DNA of 64,000 bases from assembly GCF_014842075.1 (NCBI RefSeq), contig NZ_JACYVA010000009.1, forward strand, positions 1 to 64,000. Direction: 5' to 3'. Positions 17,943 to 27,737 of this stretch are shown in pieces. Numbering within the stretch: position 1 is the first letter of the stretch; each line of letters begins with the position of its first letter. Origin of the DNA: Sphingomonas sp. CFBP 13720. Lineage in GTDB: Bacteria > Pseudomonadota > Alphaproteobacteria > Sphingomonadales > Sphingomonadaceae. The position numbers and the translations under genes are program-made. The notes beneath the pieces are model-generated. The model worked only from the letters and a program-made list of their open reading frames with translations. It did no database searches and had not been told where the DNA came from.

Positions 17943-19331
17943 ATGATTCGGCTGTTCAAGCATTACGTGCCCAACGCCGTTCTTCTGCTCGGCGTTCTCG
18001 ATTTCGCGATGCTGCTGGTCGCGGCCGAACTCGGCTGGGTGACGCGCGCGGCTCAGATCGGCATGGCGGTCGAACCGACGCATACCCGTATCCCGCAACT
18101 GTTGAGCTTCGCCGTGAGCCTCGAACTCGCGATGGTCGCGGTCGGGGTGTACGGCACCGACGCGCTCCAGTCGCTGCGCTTCGCCGCCGCGCGGCTGGCG
18201 GTCGCTATCTCGCTCGGTATTATCTTCCTTGCGCTGCTGTTCTTCCTGACGCCGTCGATCACCTTCTGGCGATCCAACCTGCTCTACGCGATGGGTTTCG
18301 CGACCGTGCTGCTGTTCGTGCTGCGCATCGTGACCGGCACGCTGCTGGGGGGACAGGCGTTCAAGCGGCGGGTGATTGTGCTGGGGGCGGGGCCGCGCGC
18401 GCAACGCCTGAAGCTGCTAGGACAGGGCGCGGGCGCGGGGTTCGTCGTCGTCGGCTATGTCGCGATGAACGAAACGAACCGCGTGATACCCGAAGCCATT
18501 TCGCGCGATGCGATCCACAATCTGGCCGACCATGTCGTCCTGCTCAACGCCGCCGAAGTTGTCCTCGCCCTGGAGGAGCGCCGCAACGCGCTGCCGCTCA
18601 AGGACCTGCTGCGGATCAAGACCACCGGCGTCCATGTGAACGACATATCGAGCTTTCTGGAGCGCGAGACGGGCCGCGTCGACCTCGACAGCGTCAACCC
18701 GTCGTGGCTGATCTTTTCCGACGGATTCTCGTCGGGCCGGATGCTGTCCAGCGTCACCAAGCGGCTGTTCGACATCATCGCCAGCCTGTTGCTGCTAACG
18801 CTGGCGCTGCCGCTGGTCGCGCTGGCGGCGATCGCGGTCAAGCTCGACAGCCGGGGACCGGTCTTCTACCGCCAGCGCCGCGTCGGGCTGTACGGCGTCG
18901 CGTTCGACATTCCCAAGCTGCGGTCGATGCGCACCGACGCCGAAATCGCGGGCACCGCCTTGTGGGCGGAAAAAGACGACCCGCGCATCACCCGCGTCGG
19001 CCGCGTCCTGCGCAAGACCCGCATCGACGAACTGCCGCAATGCTGGAGCGTGCTGAAGGGCGAGATGAGCTTCGTCGGCCCCCGTCCCGAACGCCCGCAA
19101 TTCGTCGCCGATCTGGAAGAACAGCTACCCTATTACGCCGAACGGCACATGGTGAAGCCTGGCATCACCGGCTGGGCGCAGATCAACTATCCCTATGGCG
19201 CGTCGATCGACGATTCGCGGCAGAAGCTGGAATACGACCTGTACTACGCCAAGAATTATTCCCCGTTCCTCGACCTGCTGATCCTGTTGCAGACGCTGCG
19301 CGTGGTGATCTGGTCCAGCGGGGCGCGCTGA
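17943..19331 (+). CDS. Undecaprenyl-phosphate sugar phosphotransferase (TIGR03013 type, EPS initiating)
   Basis: 462 residues. N-terminal membrane helices at about residues 10-30, 55-75 and 85-110 and a CoA-binding-like middle domain (VIVLGAGPRAQRLKLLG) precede a further helix near residue 275-300 and the C-terminal bacterial sugar transferase domain (RSMRTDAE, then RKTRIDELPQ and MSFVGPRPERP). This subfamily starts exopolysaccharide repeat synthesis and is linked in family definitions to PrsK/PrsR/PrsT. It is followed after 4 bases by prsK, so the four plus-strand genes form an operon. Confidence 0.93.
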   Translation: MIRLFKHYVPNAVLLLGVLDFAMLLVAAELGWVTRAAQIGMAVEPTHTRIPQLLSFAVSLELAMVAVGVYGTDALQSLRFAAARLAVAISLGIIFLALLFFLTPSITFWRSNLLYAMGFATVLLFVLRIVTGTLLGGQAFKRRVIVLGAGPRAQRLKLLGQGAGAGFVVVGYVAMNETNRVIPEAISRDAIHNLADHVVLLNAAEVVLALEERRNALPLKDLLRIKTTGVHVNDISSFLERETGRVDLDSVNPSWLIFSDGFSSGRMLSSVTKRLFDIIASLLLLTLALPLVALAAIAVKLDSRGPVFYRQRRVGLYGVAFDIPKLRSMRTDAEIAGTALWAEKDDPRITRVGRVLRKTRIDELPQCWSVLKGEMSFVGPRPERPQFVADLEEQLPYYAERHMVKPGITGWAQINYPYGASIDDSRQKLEYDLYYAKNYSPFLDLLILLQTLRVVIWSSGAR

Positions 19332-19335
19332 CGCG

Positions 19336-21408
19336 ATGCTGGCGGGTATCCTGATCTGGAGCCATGCGCTGGCCGCGTTGCTGTTCGGCGTGCTGGCGGC
19401 ATGGACGATCCGCCGCGACGGGGCCGATGACGACGGGCTGCCGCGCGCGCTGCTGGCCGGGGCGTTGGGGACGACCGCGCTGTGGCTGCTGGCCGCCGCC
19501 GGCATCGGGACGACCCGGCCGGTGACGCAATTGTTCGAAGGCGCGCGGACGATCGCGTGGCTGTTGCTGCTGGTCGCGATCCAGCGGCGGGCGCGGATCG
19601 GCCGCGCCACCGGACTGGTCGCGATGCTGGCGCATGCCAGCGTCGTTGCGGTCGTCGTCGCGCAGATGCTGTTGTCCATCGCCGCCGCCGCGACCGGGAA
19701 TGCCGCCGCCGCCGCGATGTCGGATGCCGCCGCGCTGCTGCGCGTGCTGACGGCGGTCGGGGCGCTGGTGCTGTTGCAGGCATCGTTGCCGTTCGCGGCT
19801 TCGGCATCGGCGCGGATCGTGCTGATCGCGGTCGGCGGGCTGTGGCTGATCGATGCCAACCTTGCCATCGCCGCGCTCGTGCTGGGGACGCCATGGGTCG
19901 AATTGTCGGCGGCGCGGGGCGTGGCGGTGGCGGGGCTGGCGGTGATGATCGCGCTGGCGCTGTCGCGGCGCGGCGATCCGGGATTGCAGCTGTCACGGAC
20001 GGCGACGTTCCATTCGCTGTCGCTATTGGGGCTGGTCGCCTATTTCTCGATCACCATCATGGCGACCAGCCTGATCGAGGCGCTGGGCGGATCGCATGCC
20101 CGCATCGCGCAGACCGCGTTCGTGTTCGGATCGACCGCCGCCGCGCTGACCATGGCATCGTCGGACTGGCTGCGGGCGTGGATCAAGGTCAAGCTGGCGA
20201 AACACCTGTTCCGCCACCGCTATGATTACCGTGCCGAATGGACGCGGTTCACTGAAACGCTGGGCGAACCCAAGGGCGGCGCGCCGCTGGACGAACGGCT
20301 GATCAAGGCGGTCGCCGACCTGACCGATGCGCCCGCCGGCCTGTTGCTGGTCGCCGATGACGACGGGCTGGCGGTACAGGCGTCGTGGCGCTGGGACGGC
20401 GCACCGGTCGATGCCGGCGGCGCGGCGCTTGCGGCGTATCTGGCGCGGACCGGCCGGATCGTCGAACTGGACCGCATCCGCGACGGCGATGGCGACGATG
20501 ACCGAAGCGACGACGGCGTGGGCAGCGATGCCGAAGCGGTGCCGCCCGCGATGCTGGCGCATGACGACGCATGGGTGATCGTGCCGTTGCCGCATCGCGA
20601 ACGATTGACCGGTGCGATCCTGCTGGCGCGTCCGGTGCTGCCGCGTGCGCTCGATTGGGAGGATTTCGACCTGCTGCGGATCGCGGGACGGCAGGTCGCC
20701 AGTTATCTGGCCGAAGCGCGGGCGCAGGACGCGTTGGCCGAAGCGCGCCGGTTCGAGGAATTCAATCGTCGCTTCGCGTTCATCCTGCACGACGTGAAGA
20801 ACATCGTCAGCCAGCTGAGCCTCGTCGCGCGCAATGCGCAGCGTCACGCCGACAACCCGGAATTCCGTGCCGACATGGTCATGACGCTCAACGAATCGGC
20901 GACGCGCCTGACCGATCTGCTCGCGCGGCTGTCGGTCCGCGAGCCGCAACGCGGCGAACCGCTGCGCGCGGTGGCGATGGTGGGCATCGCCGCACAGTCG
21001 GCGGCGCGGTTCCGCGCATCGCACGGCGTGGAACTGGCGGGCGATCCCGGCATCCATGCCGTTGCCGACCCGGTGCGATTGCAACAGGTGGTCGACCATC
21101 TGGTCCATAATGCGATCGAGGCGGGCGGGACCGCGCCGGTACGGATCGTCACCGGCGGCGACGGCGACAGTGCATGGGTCGAGGTGATCGACGCAGGCGC
21201 GGGCATGACGCAGCAATTCGTCCGCGACGAACTGTTCCGGCCGTTCGTGTCGTCCAAGCCAACCGGTTTCGGCATCGGCGCGTTCGAGGCGCGGCAGCTG
21301 GCGCAGGCGATGGGCGGGCGGATCGAGGTCGACAGCCGTGTGGGGCACGGCACGCGCTTCCGCGTCACGCTGTCCGCCGCGCCGGTCCCGATGGAGCATG
21401 CCGCATGA
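19336..21408 (+). CDS. prsK: XrtA/PEP-CTERM system sensor histidine kinase PrsK
   Basis: 690 residues. About eight hydrophobic helices fill the first 290 residues, then a GAF-like sensory part (about 300-470), a dimerisation box FILHDVKNIVSQLSLVA with the phospho-His, and an HATPase domain with the N-box HLVHNAIEAG, DAGAGM and GFGIGAFEA. This matches PrsK, a kinase of the exosortase/PEP-CTERM exopolysaccharide system. ATG 19336 is four bases past the sugar transferase. Its stop overlaps prsR as ATGA. Partner is PrsR. Confidence 0.92.
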   Translation: MLAGILIWSHALAALLFGVLAAWTIRRDGADDDGLPRALLAGALGTTALWLLAAAGIGTTRPVTQLFEGARTIAWLLLLVAIQRRARIGRATGLVAMLAHASVVAVVVAQMLLSIAAAATGNAAAAAMSDAAALLRVLTAVGALVLLQASLPFAASASARIVLIAVGGLWLIDANLAIAALVLGTPWVELSAARGVAVAGLAVMIALALSRRGDPGLQLSRTATFHSLSLLGLVAYFSITIMATSLIEALGGSHARIAQTAFVFGSTAAALTMASSDWLRAWIKVKLAKHLFRHRYDYRAEWTRFTETLGEPKGGAPLDERLIKAVADLTDAPAGLLLVADDDGLAVQASWRWDGAPVDAGGAALAAYLARTGRIVELDRIRDGDGDDDRSDDGVGSDAEAVPPAMLAHDDAWVIVPLPHRERLTGAILLARPVLPRALDWEDFDLLRIAGRQVASYLAEARAQDALAEARRFEEFNRRFAFILHDVKNIVSQLSLVARNAQRHADNPEFRADMVMTLNESATRLTDLLARLSVREPQRGEPLRAVAMVGIAAQSAARFRASHGVELAGDPGIHAVADPVRLQQVVDHLVHNAIEAGGTAPVRIVTGGDGDSAWVEVIDAGAGMTQQFVRDELFRPFVSSKPTGFGIGAFEARQLAQAMGGRIEVDSRVGHGTRFRVTLSAAPVPMEHAA

Positions 21409-22760
21409 CCGATCCCCGCCGCCTGTTGATCGTCGAGGACGATGTGGGCCTGCAACGCCAGTTGCGCTGGGCCTATGACGGGTATCGGATCGCCGTGGCG
21501 GGCGACCGTGAATCGGCGATCGCCGCCGTGCGCGCCGAGGAGCCGCAGGTCGTGACGCTCGACCTCGGCCTGCCGCCCGACCCGGACGGCGTCGCCGAAG
21601 GGTTCGCGACGATGGCGGCGATCCTTGCGATGAAGCCCGATACCAAGATCGTCGTCGCCAGCGGACATGGCGACCGTGCGAGCGCGCTGCGGGCGATCGA
21701 ACTGGGCGCATGGGATTTCTATGCCAAGCCGATCGATATCGACGCGCTGGGCATGATCGTCGACCGTGCGTTCCACGTCCATGCGCTGGAAGCCGAGAAC
21801 CGCCGGCTGGCGGATCGGATCGAGGGGCAGCGTGTGCTCGGCGGCATGCTGACCGCCGCGCCCGAAATGCTGAAGGTGACGCGGACGATCGAACGGGTCG
21901 CCCCGGCCGACGTGTCGGTGATGCTGCTGGGGGCGTCCGGCACCGGCAAGGAATTGCTGGCGCGCGGGCTGCACGATGCGTCGCCGCGCCGGCGCGGCAA
22001 CTTCGTCGCGATCAACTGCGCGGCGATCCCCGAAACGCTGCTGGAAAGCGAGTTGTTCGGGCATGAAAAGGGCGCGTTCACCGGCGCGATCCGCACGACC
22101 GAAGGCCGGATCGAACAGGCAGCGGGCGGTACGCTGTTCCTCGACGAAATCGGGGATGTGCCCTTACCGCTGCAGGTCAAGCTGCTGCGGTTCCTGCAGG
22201 AACGGGTGATCGAACGGATCGGCGCGCGCAAGGCGATCCCGGTCGACACGCGCATCGTGTGCGCGACGCATCGGGATATCGATGCGATGGTCGCCGATGG
22301 CCGCTTTCGCGAAGACCTGTATTACCGGCTGGCGGAAATCGTCATCCGTATTCCGTCGCTGCGCGAACGGCCGGGCGATGCCGGGCTGCTGGCGCGGGCG
22401 TTCCTCGATCGTCACGTCGCGCAGATGGGGTTGGGTGCGAAACGCTTCGCCGCCGATGCGCTGGCCGCGATCGACGCATGGGGCTGGCCCGGCAATGTCC
22501 GCGAACTCGAAAACCGGGTGAAGCGCGCGGCGATCATGGCCGATGGCAAGTGCGTCACCGCCGCCGATCTCGACCTGCCGCAGAACGGCGAACCGGACGG
22601 GCCGATCAACCTGAAGGCGGTGCGCGAGGCGGCCGACCGATCGGCGATCCGCCACGCGCTGGCCCGGGCGCAGGGCAATATCTCCGGCACCGCGCGCCTG
22701 TTGGGGATCAGCCGGCCGACGCTTTACGATCTGATGAAAAGCTATGACCTGCAACCCTGA
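21405..22760 (+). CDS. prsR: PrsR, sigma-54-dependent response regulator (PEP-CTERM system)
   Basis: 451 residues. Receiver domain with phospho-acceptor DLGLPPDP near residue 50 and conserved Lys (AKPIDI); central sigma-54 AAA+ domain with Walker A GASGTGKE, GAFTGA and RFREDLYYRL; a Fis-type HTH at the C-terminus (ISGTARLLGISRPTLYDLM). It is expected to be phosphorylated by PrsK and to turn on EPS or PEP-CTERM genes with sigma-54. ATG 21405 overlaps the prsK stop; the frame open upstream is prsK shadow. No sigma-54 promoter was recognised in the window. Confidence 0.93.
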   Translation: MTDPRRLLIVEDDVGLQRQLRWAYDGYRIAVAGDRESAIAAVRAEEPQVVTLDLGLPPDPDGVAEGFATMAAILAMKPDTKIVVASGHGDRASALRAIELGAWDFYAKPIDIDALGMIVDRAFHVHALEAENRRLADRIEGQRVLGGMLTAAPEMLKVTRTIERVAPADVSVMLLGASGTGKELLARGLHDASPRRRGNFVAINCAAIPETLLESELFGHEKGAFTGAIRTTEGRIEQAAGGTLFLDEIGDVPLPLQVKLLRFLQERVIERIGARKAIPVDTRIVCATHRDIDAMVADGRFREDLYYRLAEIVIRIPSLRERPGDAGLLARAFLDRHVAQMGLGAKRFAADALAAIDAWGWPGNVRELENRVKRAAIMADGKCVTAADLDLPQNGEPDGPINLKAVREAADRSAIRHALARAQGNISGTARLLGISRPTLYDLMKSYDLQP

Positions 22761-24693
22761 CCGTCCGTTGCGCGCGCTGTTCGGCGTCGCCGGGTTGGCC
22801 ATGGTCGGCGCGGCGCTGGCGTGGACCCAGCCCGCGCGCGCCGATGCCGCCGACGCGCGCGTCGCGATCGCGCAGGCGCTGGGACAGTTCGAACGCGGAC
22901 ACTGGACGGCGGCGCGCGACCGGGCGCAGGCCGCGACCGCCGCCGACCCCGACTGGGGCTTTGCACAGGCGGTGCTGGCGTGCACCCACCTCGCGCTGGG
23001 CGAGGGAGCGGCGGCCGAAGGTGCGATCGACCGTGCGATCCGTGGCGGGTTCGACGCGGCCCGTGCGCATCAGCTTCGCGCGCATGCCCGGCTGTTGCAG
23101 GGCGATACGTCCGGCGCGATCGCCGAGGCGGACCGGGCCGCCCCGCGCTATCGTGGCTATGCGGTGCGGGTCAAGGCGCAGGCGCTGGCCGCGCAGGGCG
23201 ACGTCGCCGCCGCGCTGCCGCTGTTCGACCGGGTGCTGGCGGAACGTCCCGGCGATGCCGGGGCGTGGAGCGCGCTGGGCCGGGTACGGATGACGGCGGG
23301 CGACATGGCGGGCGCGATCGATGCGGCGGCGATGGCGGTGCGGGCCGATCCCGCGTCGCCCGACGCGCTGGAACTGCGCGCGGAAACGGTGCGCGCGCAA
23401 TATGGACTGGTCGCGGCGCTGCCATGGTTCGAAGCCGCGCTGCGCCGCGACCCCCGTCATCACGACACGCTGATCGAATATGCCGCGACGCTGGGCGATG
23501 CCGGGCGCAACGTCGCCATGCTGACGGCGGTGCGGCGCGCGATGGCGGTGCGGCCCGAGAGCGCGCAGGGATACTACCTCCAAGCCGTGCTGGCCGCGCG
23601 GGCAGGCGACATGGCGACCGCGCGCAGCGTGCTGCAACGCGCGGGCGATCGGTTGTCGGGCGTGCCGGCGGCGCTGCTGTTAAGCGCGTCGATCGACCTG
23701 AACGAAGGCGCGCATGCGCAGGCGGCGGCGACGCTTCGCACACTGGTCGCGCGCCAGCCGACGAACGTCACCGCGCGCAAGCTGCTCGCGCTCGCGCTGT
23801 TGCGCGGCGATGCGGCGCGCGACGCGCTGGCGTTCATCCTGCCCGCCGCGCAGCGGGACGACGCCGACAGCTATACGCTGACACTGACCGCGCGCGCGCT
23901 GGAACGGATCGGTGACCGCGCCGGGGCGGCAACGATGCTCGATCGGGCGGCGTCCGCCGCACGCGGGCGGTCGACCGCTTTCGCACCCGATGCCGCCATC
24001 GGCGAACTGGCGGCTCGTGCGCGTACGACGCCGGGCGATCCCGCCGTGGCGGTGCCGTATATCCGCGCGCTGCTGACGACCGGCGACCTCGCGCAGGCGA
24101 CCCGCGCGGCGCAGATCGTCGCCGATGCCAATCCGGGTGCGCCCGCCGCGCAACTGGTGCTCGGCGATACGCTGGCGGCGGGCGGGCGGTTCGCGGCGGC
24201 GGCGACCGCCTATGCCCGTGCGGCGACGACGCGGTTCGACGAGCCGACGATGCTGCGGCTGGTCGACGCACGCAACCGCGCCGGACAGCGGCGCGAGGCG
24301 AGAGCCACGCTGTCGCTGTTCCTAGGCCAGAACCCGAACAACGTCACCGCGCTGCGGCTCGCGGGGCAATGGCAACTGGCGGCGGGCGATTCGGCAGCGG
24401 CGGTCGATACGCTGGAAACGCTGCGCACCATGGTCAGCGACCGCGATGCGGCGCTGCTGGCGGACCTGTCGGCGGCCTATGCGATGGCGGGACAGAGCGG
24501 ACCGGCGGTCGACTATGCGGCGGCGGCCTATGCCCTTGCCCCCGCCAATCCGCTGGTGGTCGATGCCTATTCCCGGGCGCTGGTCCGGGCGGGGAATGCC
24601 GGGGCGGCGCTGCCGCTGGCGGTGAAGGCGGTGCGGCTGGCACCCGGCCATGCCGGCATTCGCCTGCATCTGGCCGAAATCACCAGAGGGTGA
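22744..24693 (+). CDS. prsT: PrsT-like TPR protein (PEP-CTERM/XrtA system)
   Basis: 649 residues, almost wholly TPR repeats of about 34 residues rich in Ala, starting with AIAQALGQFERGHWTAARDRA and recurring to the end. The N-terminal hydrophobic segment FGVAGLAMVGAALAWTQ ends at ARADA, a signal-peptidase I-like site; unlike most PrsT, no lipobox cysteine is seen (the only early Cys is residue 3). It overlaps prsR by 17 bases. Relatives assist EPS assembly or export. Position after prsKR supports the name, but sequence alone would only say TPR protein. Confidence 0.85.
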   Translation: MTCNPDRPLRALFGVAGLAMVGAALAWTQPARADAADARVAIAQALGQFERGHWTAARDRAQAATAADPDWGFAQAVLACTHLALGEGAAAEGAIDRAIRGGFDAARAHQLRAHARLLQGDTSGAIAEADRAAPRYRGYAVRVKAQALAAQGDVAAALPLFDRVLAERPGDAGAWSALGRVRMTAGDMAGAIDAAAMAVRADPASPDALELRAETVRAQYGLVAALPWFEAALRRDPRHHDTLIEYAATLGDAGRNVAMLTAVRRAMAVRPESAQGYYLQAVLAARAGDMATARSVLQRAGDRLSGVPAALLLSASIDLNEGAHAQAAATLRTLVARQPTNVTARKLLALALLRGDAARDALAFILPAAQRDDADSYTLTLTARALERIGDRAGAATMLDRAASAARGRSTAFAPDAAIGELAARARTTPGDPAVAVPYIRALLTTGDLAQATRAAQIVADANPGAPAAQLVLGDTLAAGGRFAAAATAYARAATTRFDEPTMLRLVDARNRAGQRREARATLSLFLGQNPNNVTALRLAGQWQLAAGDSAAAVDTLETLRTMVSDRDAALLADLSAAYAMAGQSGPAVDYAAAAYALAPANPLVVDAYSRALVRAGNAGAALPLAVKAVRLAPGHAGIRLHLAEITRG

Positions 24694-24736
24694 CCCGATC
24701 ATTCCCTCGCGCCCCCGATCGGGCTAGGCCGGGCGG

Positions 24737-25546
24737 ATGACCGATCCCCTGCTTCGTATCGCCGCCGCGCTGGACCGTATCGCGCCGCCCCCGCCGCCCG
24801 CCGCCGATCCGCTGGCGCATCCCGCCTATGGCTGGGACGGAGCGACGTTGCGCGCCGCGCGATCCTTTGCCCCGGTGCCGATCGAACGGCTGGTCGGGAT
24901 CGACGCGCAGAAGGCGGCACTGACCGCCAATCTCGACCGGCTGGCAGCGGGGGCGGCGGCGCACGACGTGCTGTTGTGGGGCGCGCGCGGCACCGGCAAG
25001 TCGGCGCTGGTCAAGGCCGGGGTCGGCGCGGTGCAGGCGGCGGGCGGCGCGCTGGCGCTGGTCGAGGCATCGGCAACGTCGCTCGACCGGCTGCCCGGAC
25101 TGTTCGCGCTGCTGGATGGCGTGCCGCGCGCGTTCGTCGTGTTCCTCGACGATCTGGGCTTCGATACGCCGGCCGACGGCCGTGCGCTGCGCTCGCTGCT
25201 GGAAGGCGGTGCCGAGGGACGCCCGGCCAACGTCCGGCTGGTCGTCACCGCCAACCGCCGCCATCTGGTGCCGCGCGACCTGTCGGAACAGGAAAGCGCC
25301 ATCAACCCGCGCGACGTCATCGACGATTCGCTGGCACTGGCCGACCGGTTCGGCCTGTCGCTGGGGTTCCATGTGGTCGATCAGGACCACTATGTCGCGA
25401 TCGTCGAACGCTACTGCACCGCGTACGACCTGCCGTTCGACGCACATGAAGCCGTCGGCTGGGCCACGAAGCGCGGCAGCCGGTCGGGGCGGGTGGCATG
25501 GCAATATGTCACCGACCTTGCCGGGCGGCACGGTCGGGCGGTGTAG
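24737..25546 (+). CDS. DUF815 family ATP-binding protein
   Basis: 269 residues of the DUF815/AAA-like family of unknown function. Walker A GARGTGKSALVKAG lies near residues 83-96 and Walker B-like VFLDDLGFD near 137; the sensor region VTANRRHLVPRDLSE follows. The N-terminus carries a short proline-rich stretch. It comes shortly after prsT but with its own 43-base spacer, and converges with uup, ending 1 base away from that stop. Confidence 0.9.
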   Translation: MTDPLLRIAAALDRIAPPPPPAADPLAHPAYGWDGATLRAARSFAPVPIERLVGIDAQKAALTANLDRLAAGAAAHDVLLWGARGTGKSALVKAGVGAVQAAGGALALVEASATSLDRLPGLFALLDGVPRAFVVFLDDLGFDTPADGRALRSLLEGGAEGRPANVRLVVTANRRHLVPRDLSEQESAINPRDVIDDSLALADRFGLSLGFHVVDQDHYVAIVERYCTAYDLPFDAHEAVGWATKRGSRSGRVAWQYVTDLAGRHGRAV

Positions 25547-25547
25547 T

Positions 25548-27320
25548 TCAGACCACCGCCTCGGCTGCTTCCGCCAGTGCCAGCCAGCGTTCCTCCGCCG
25601 CGTCCTTGTCGGCCCGCGCCTTCTCGATCTGCGCGTTGAGCAGCGCGAACCGCTTCGGGTCTTTCGCATAGAGCGCGGGATCGGCCAGCAAGGCTTCGTC
25701 GCGTTCGATCGCCGCTTCCAGTTCCTGTACCCGCGCGGGCAGGATTTGCAGATCGCGCTGGTCCTTGTAGCTCATCTTGGACGATTTGGGCTTCGGTGCG
25801 GTTTCGGTCGCCTTGGTCCGGCCTTTCCCCGCAGTGCGTTCGCGGCGCTTGGCGACCCAGTCGGCATAGCCGCCCGGCACGACGTCGACCGTCCCGCTGC
25901 CATCCAGTCCCAGCGTCACCGTCACCGTCCGGTCGAGGAAGTCGCGGTCGTGGCTGACGATCAGCACGGTGCCGGCATAATCGCCGATTACTTCCTGCAA
26001 CAGGTCGAGTGTTTCGAGATCGAGATCGTTGGTCGGTTCGTCGAGGACCAGCAGGTTCGACGGCCGTGCGAATTCGCGCGCCAGCAACAGCCGCGAGCGT
26101 TCCCCGCCCGACAGCGTCGCGATCCGCGCTTCCGCGATCGACGGATCGAACAGGAATTCCTTGAGATAGCCGTGGATGTGCTTCTTGACGCCGTTGACGT
26201 CGAGCCAGTCGCCGCCATCCGCCAGCACTTCGCGCACCCGCTTTTCGGGGGCCATCAGCTTGCGTTGCTGGTCGATCACGATGCCGTTCAGCGTCTTCGC
26301 ACGCATCAGCTTGCCGCTGTCGGGTTCCAGATCGCCCATCAGGATGCGCAGCAGCGTGGTCTTGCCCGCACCATTGCCGCCGACGATGCCGATCCGGTCA
26401 CCACGCCGCACCCGCAGCGTGAAATCCTTCAGCACCATGCGGTCGCCGAACGATTTGGAGACGTGCTCGGCGTCGATCACGACCTTGGTCTTGGTATCGT
26501 CGGCCTCGACCTGGATCTTCGCCGTCCCCTGCGGTCCCTGCATCGCCGCGCGCTCGGCGCGCAGGTCGTGCAGTTTTTCGAGGCGGCCCATGTTGCGCTT
26601 GCGCCGCGCGGTGACGCCCCGGTGCAGCCAGTGTTCCTCGATCTTCAGCTTGGCATCCAGCCGCTGCGCCGCGCGTTCCTCTTCCGCCGCAGCCTGTTCC
26701 ATCCACGCCTCGAACCCGCCAAAGCCGATTTCGGCCCGGCGGATGCCCCCGCGATCGAGCCATAGCGTCGATTTGGTCAGCCGCGTCAGGAAGGTGCGGT
26801 CGTGGCTGATGACGATGAACGCGCCGTTGAAGCGGTTCAGCCATTCCTCCAGCCATTCGATCGCCGACAGGTCGAGATGGTTGGTCGGTTCGTCGAGCAG
26901 CAGCACGTCGGGACGTTCGGCCAGCGCGCGCGCGATCGCCGCGCGCCGCCGTTCGCCGCCCGACGCGGTCGATGCCTCGCGGTCGAGGTCGATGCCAAGC
27001 TGGTCGGCGATCGCGTCGACCTCGTGTTCGGCCGGCGCGCGCGGTCCGCGCAGCGCGAATTCGCGCAACGTGGCATAGCCTTCGACCTTCGGATCCTGTT
27101 CCAGCAGCACGACGTGCGTGCCCGGCACGATCGTCCGCCGCCCTTCGTCCGCATCCAGCGCACCCGCGATCAGTTTGAGCAGCGTGGTCTTGCCCGCGCC
27201 GTTGCGCCCGATCAGCGCAAGGCGATCGCGCGCGCCGACATGGATGTCCAATCCACGGAACAACCATCCATTGCCCTGGACAACGCCAAGGCCTTCGTAC
27301 GACAAAACAGGTGCAGCCAT
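25548..27320 (-). CDS. uup: ABC-F family ATPase (Uup-like)
   Basis: 590-residue soluble protein with two ABC cassettes and no membrane domain. Cassette 1: Walker A GRNGAGKTTL, signature SGGERRRAAIARA, LLLDEPTNHLD. Cassette 2: GGNGAGKTTL, LSGGERSRLLLARE, LDEPTNDLDLETLD. The linker between them is basic and the C-terminus is a coiled-coil of about 80 residues, which is the Uup type. Members act on ribosomes or branched DNA. Convergent with the DUF815 gene and divergent from the PepSY gene. Confidence 0.95.
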   Translation of the reverse strand: MAAPVLSYEGLGVVQGNGWLFRGLDIHVGARDRLALIGRNGAGKTTLLKLIAGALDADEGRRTIVPGTHVVLLEQDPKVEGYATLREFALRGPRAPAEHEVDAIADQLGIDLDREASTASGGERRRAAIARALAERPDVLLLDEPTNHLDLSAIEWLEEWLNRFNGAFIVISHDRTFLTRLTKSTLWLDRGGIRRAEIGFGGFEAWMEQAAAEEERAAQRLDAKLKIEEHWLHRGVTARRKRNMGRLEKLHDLRAERAAMQGPQGTAKIQVEADDTKTKVVIDAEHVSKSFGDRMVLKDFTLRVRRGDRIGIVGGNGAGKTTLLRILMGDLEPDSGKLMRAKTLNGIVIDQQRKLMAPEKRVREVLADGGDWLDVNGVKKHIHGYLKEFLFDPSIAEARIATLSGGERSRLLLAREFARPSNLLVLDEPTNDLDLETLDLLQEVIGDYAGTVLIVSHDRDFLDRTVTVTLGLDGSGTVDVVPGGYADWVAKRRERTAGKGRTKATETAPKPKSSKMSYKDQRDLQILPARVQELEAAIERDEALLADPALYAKDPKRFALLNAQIEKARADKDAAEERWLALAEAAEAVV

Positions 27321-27418
27321 GTGTGGCAGGTAAGCCGCACTCGGCCCGCAAGCAAGTTACCGCAGCCTGTCCGACCTATTCACAGGCTGTTCAACGCATT
27401 TTCCCTATGCCACCCCCT

Positions 27419-27721
27419 ATGACGATGTTCGTTCGGATCCTTGCGGCATGGTTGGTGGCTTTACCGGGCGTCGCGCAGGCGATCCCCGCACAGCAGCTGC
27501 GCGACCATCAGGCGGCGCGCGCCGCGCGGACGCAGGGCAAGATATTGCCATTGCGCGAGATCGAACGTCGCGTCGTGCCGCAGATGCGCGGCGCACAGTA
27601 TCTGGGCTTCGATTACGATCCCGACACCGGCATTTACACGCTGAAGTTCCTGCGCGATGGGGCGGTGATCTGGATCGACGTCGATGGCCGGACCGGTCAG
27701 GTGATCGGCCGCAGCCGATAA
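27419..27721 (+). CDS. PepSY domain protein, secreted
   Basis: 100 residues from ATG 27419 (27407 and 27425 are other options). Signal peptide MTMFVRILAAWLVALPG with cleavage after AQA, then one PepSY-type domain: LPLREIERRVVPQM, GAQYLGFDYDPDTGIYTLKFLRDGAVIWIDVDG. PepSY units inhibit proteases or act beside two-component sensors. Its stop is 16 bases from the response regulator start; the pair with the kinase downstream forms a common PepSY-regulator-kinase cassette. Confidence 0.88.
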   Translation: MTMFVRILAAWLVALPGVAQAIPAQQLRDHQAARAARTQGKILPLREIERRVVPQMRGAQYLGFDYDPDTGIYTLKFLRDGAVIWIDVDGRTGQVIGRSR

Positions 27722-27737
27722 TAACAGGGAGAGAGCG

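Noticed and set aside
15033..19354. Very long plus-strand frames across the S41 and manC genes
   Set aside because: They run antisense to strongly supported genes and show only biased composition.
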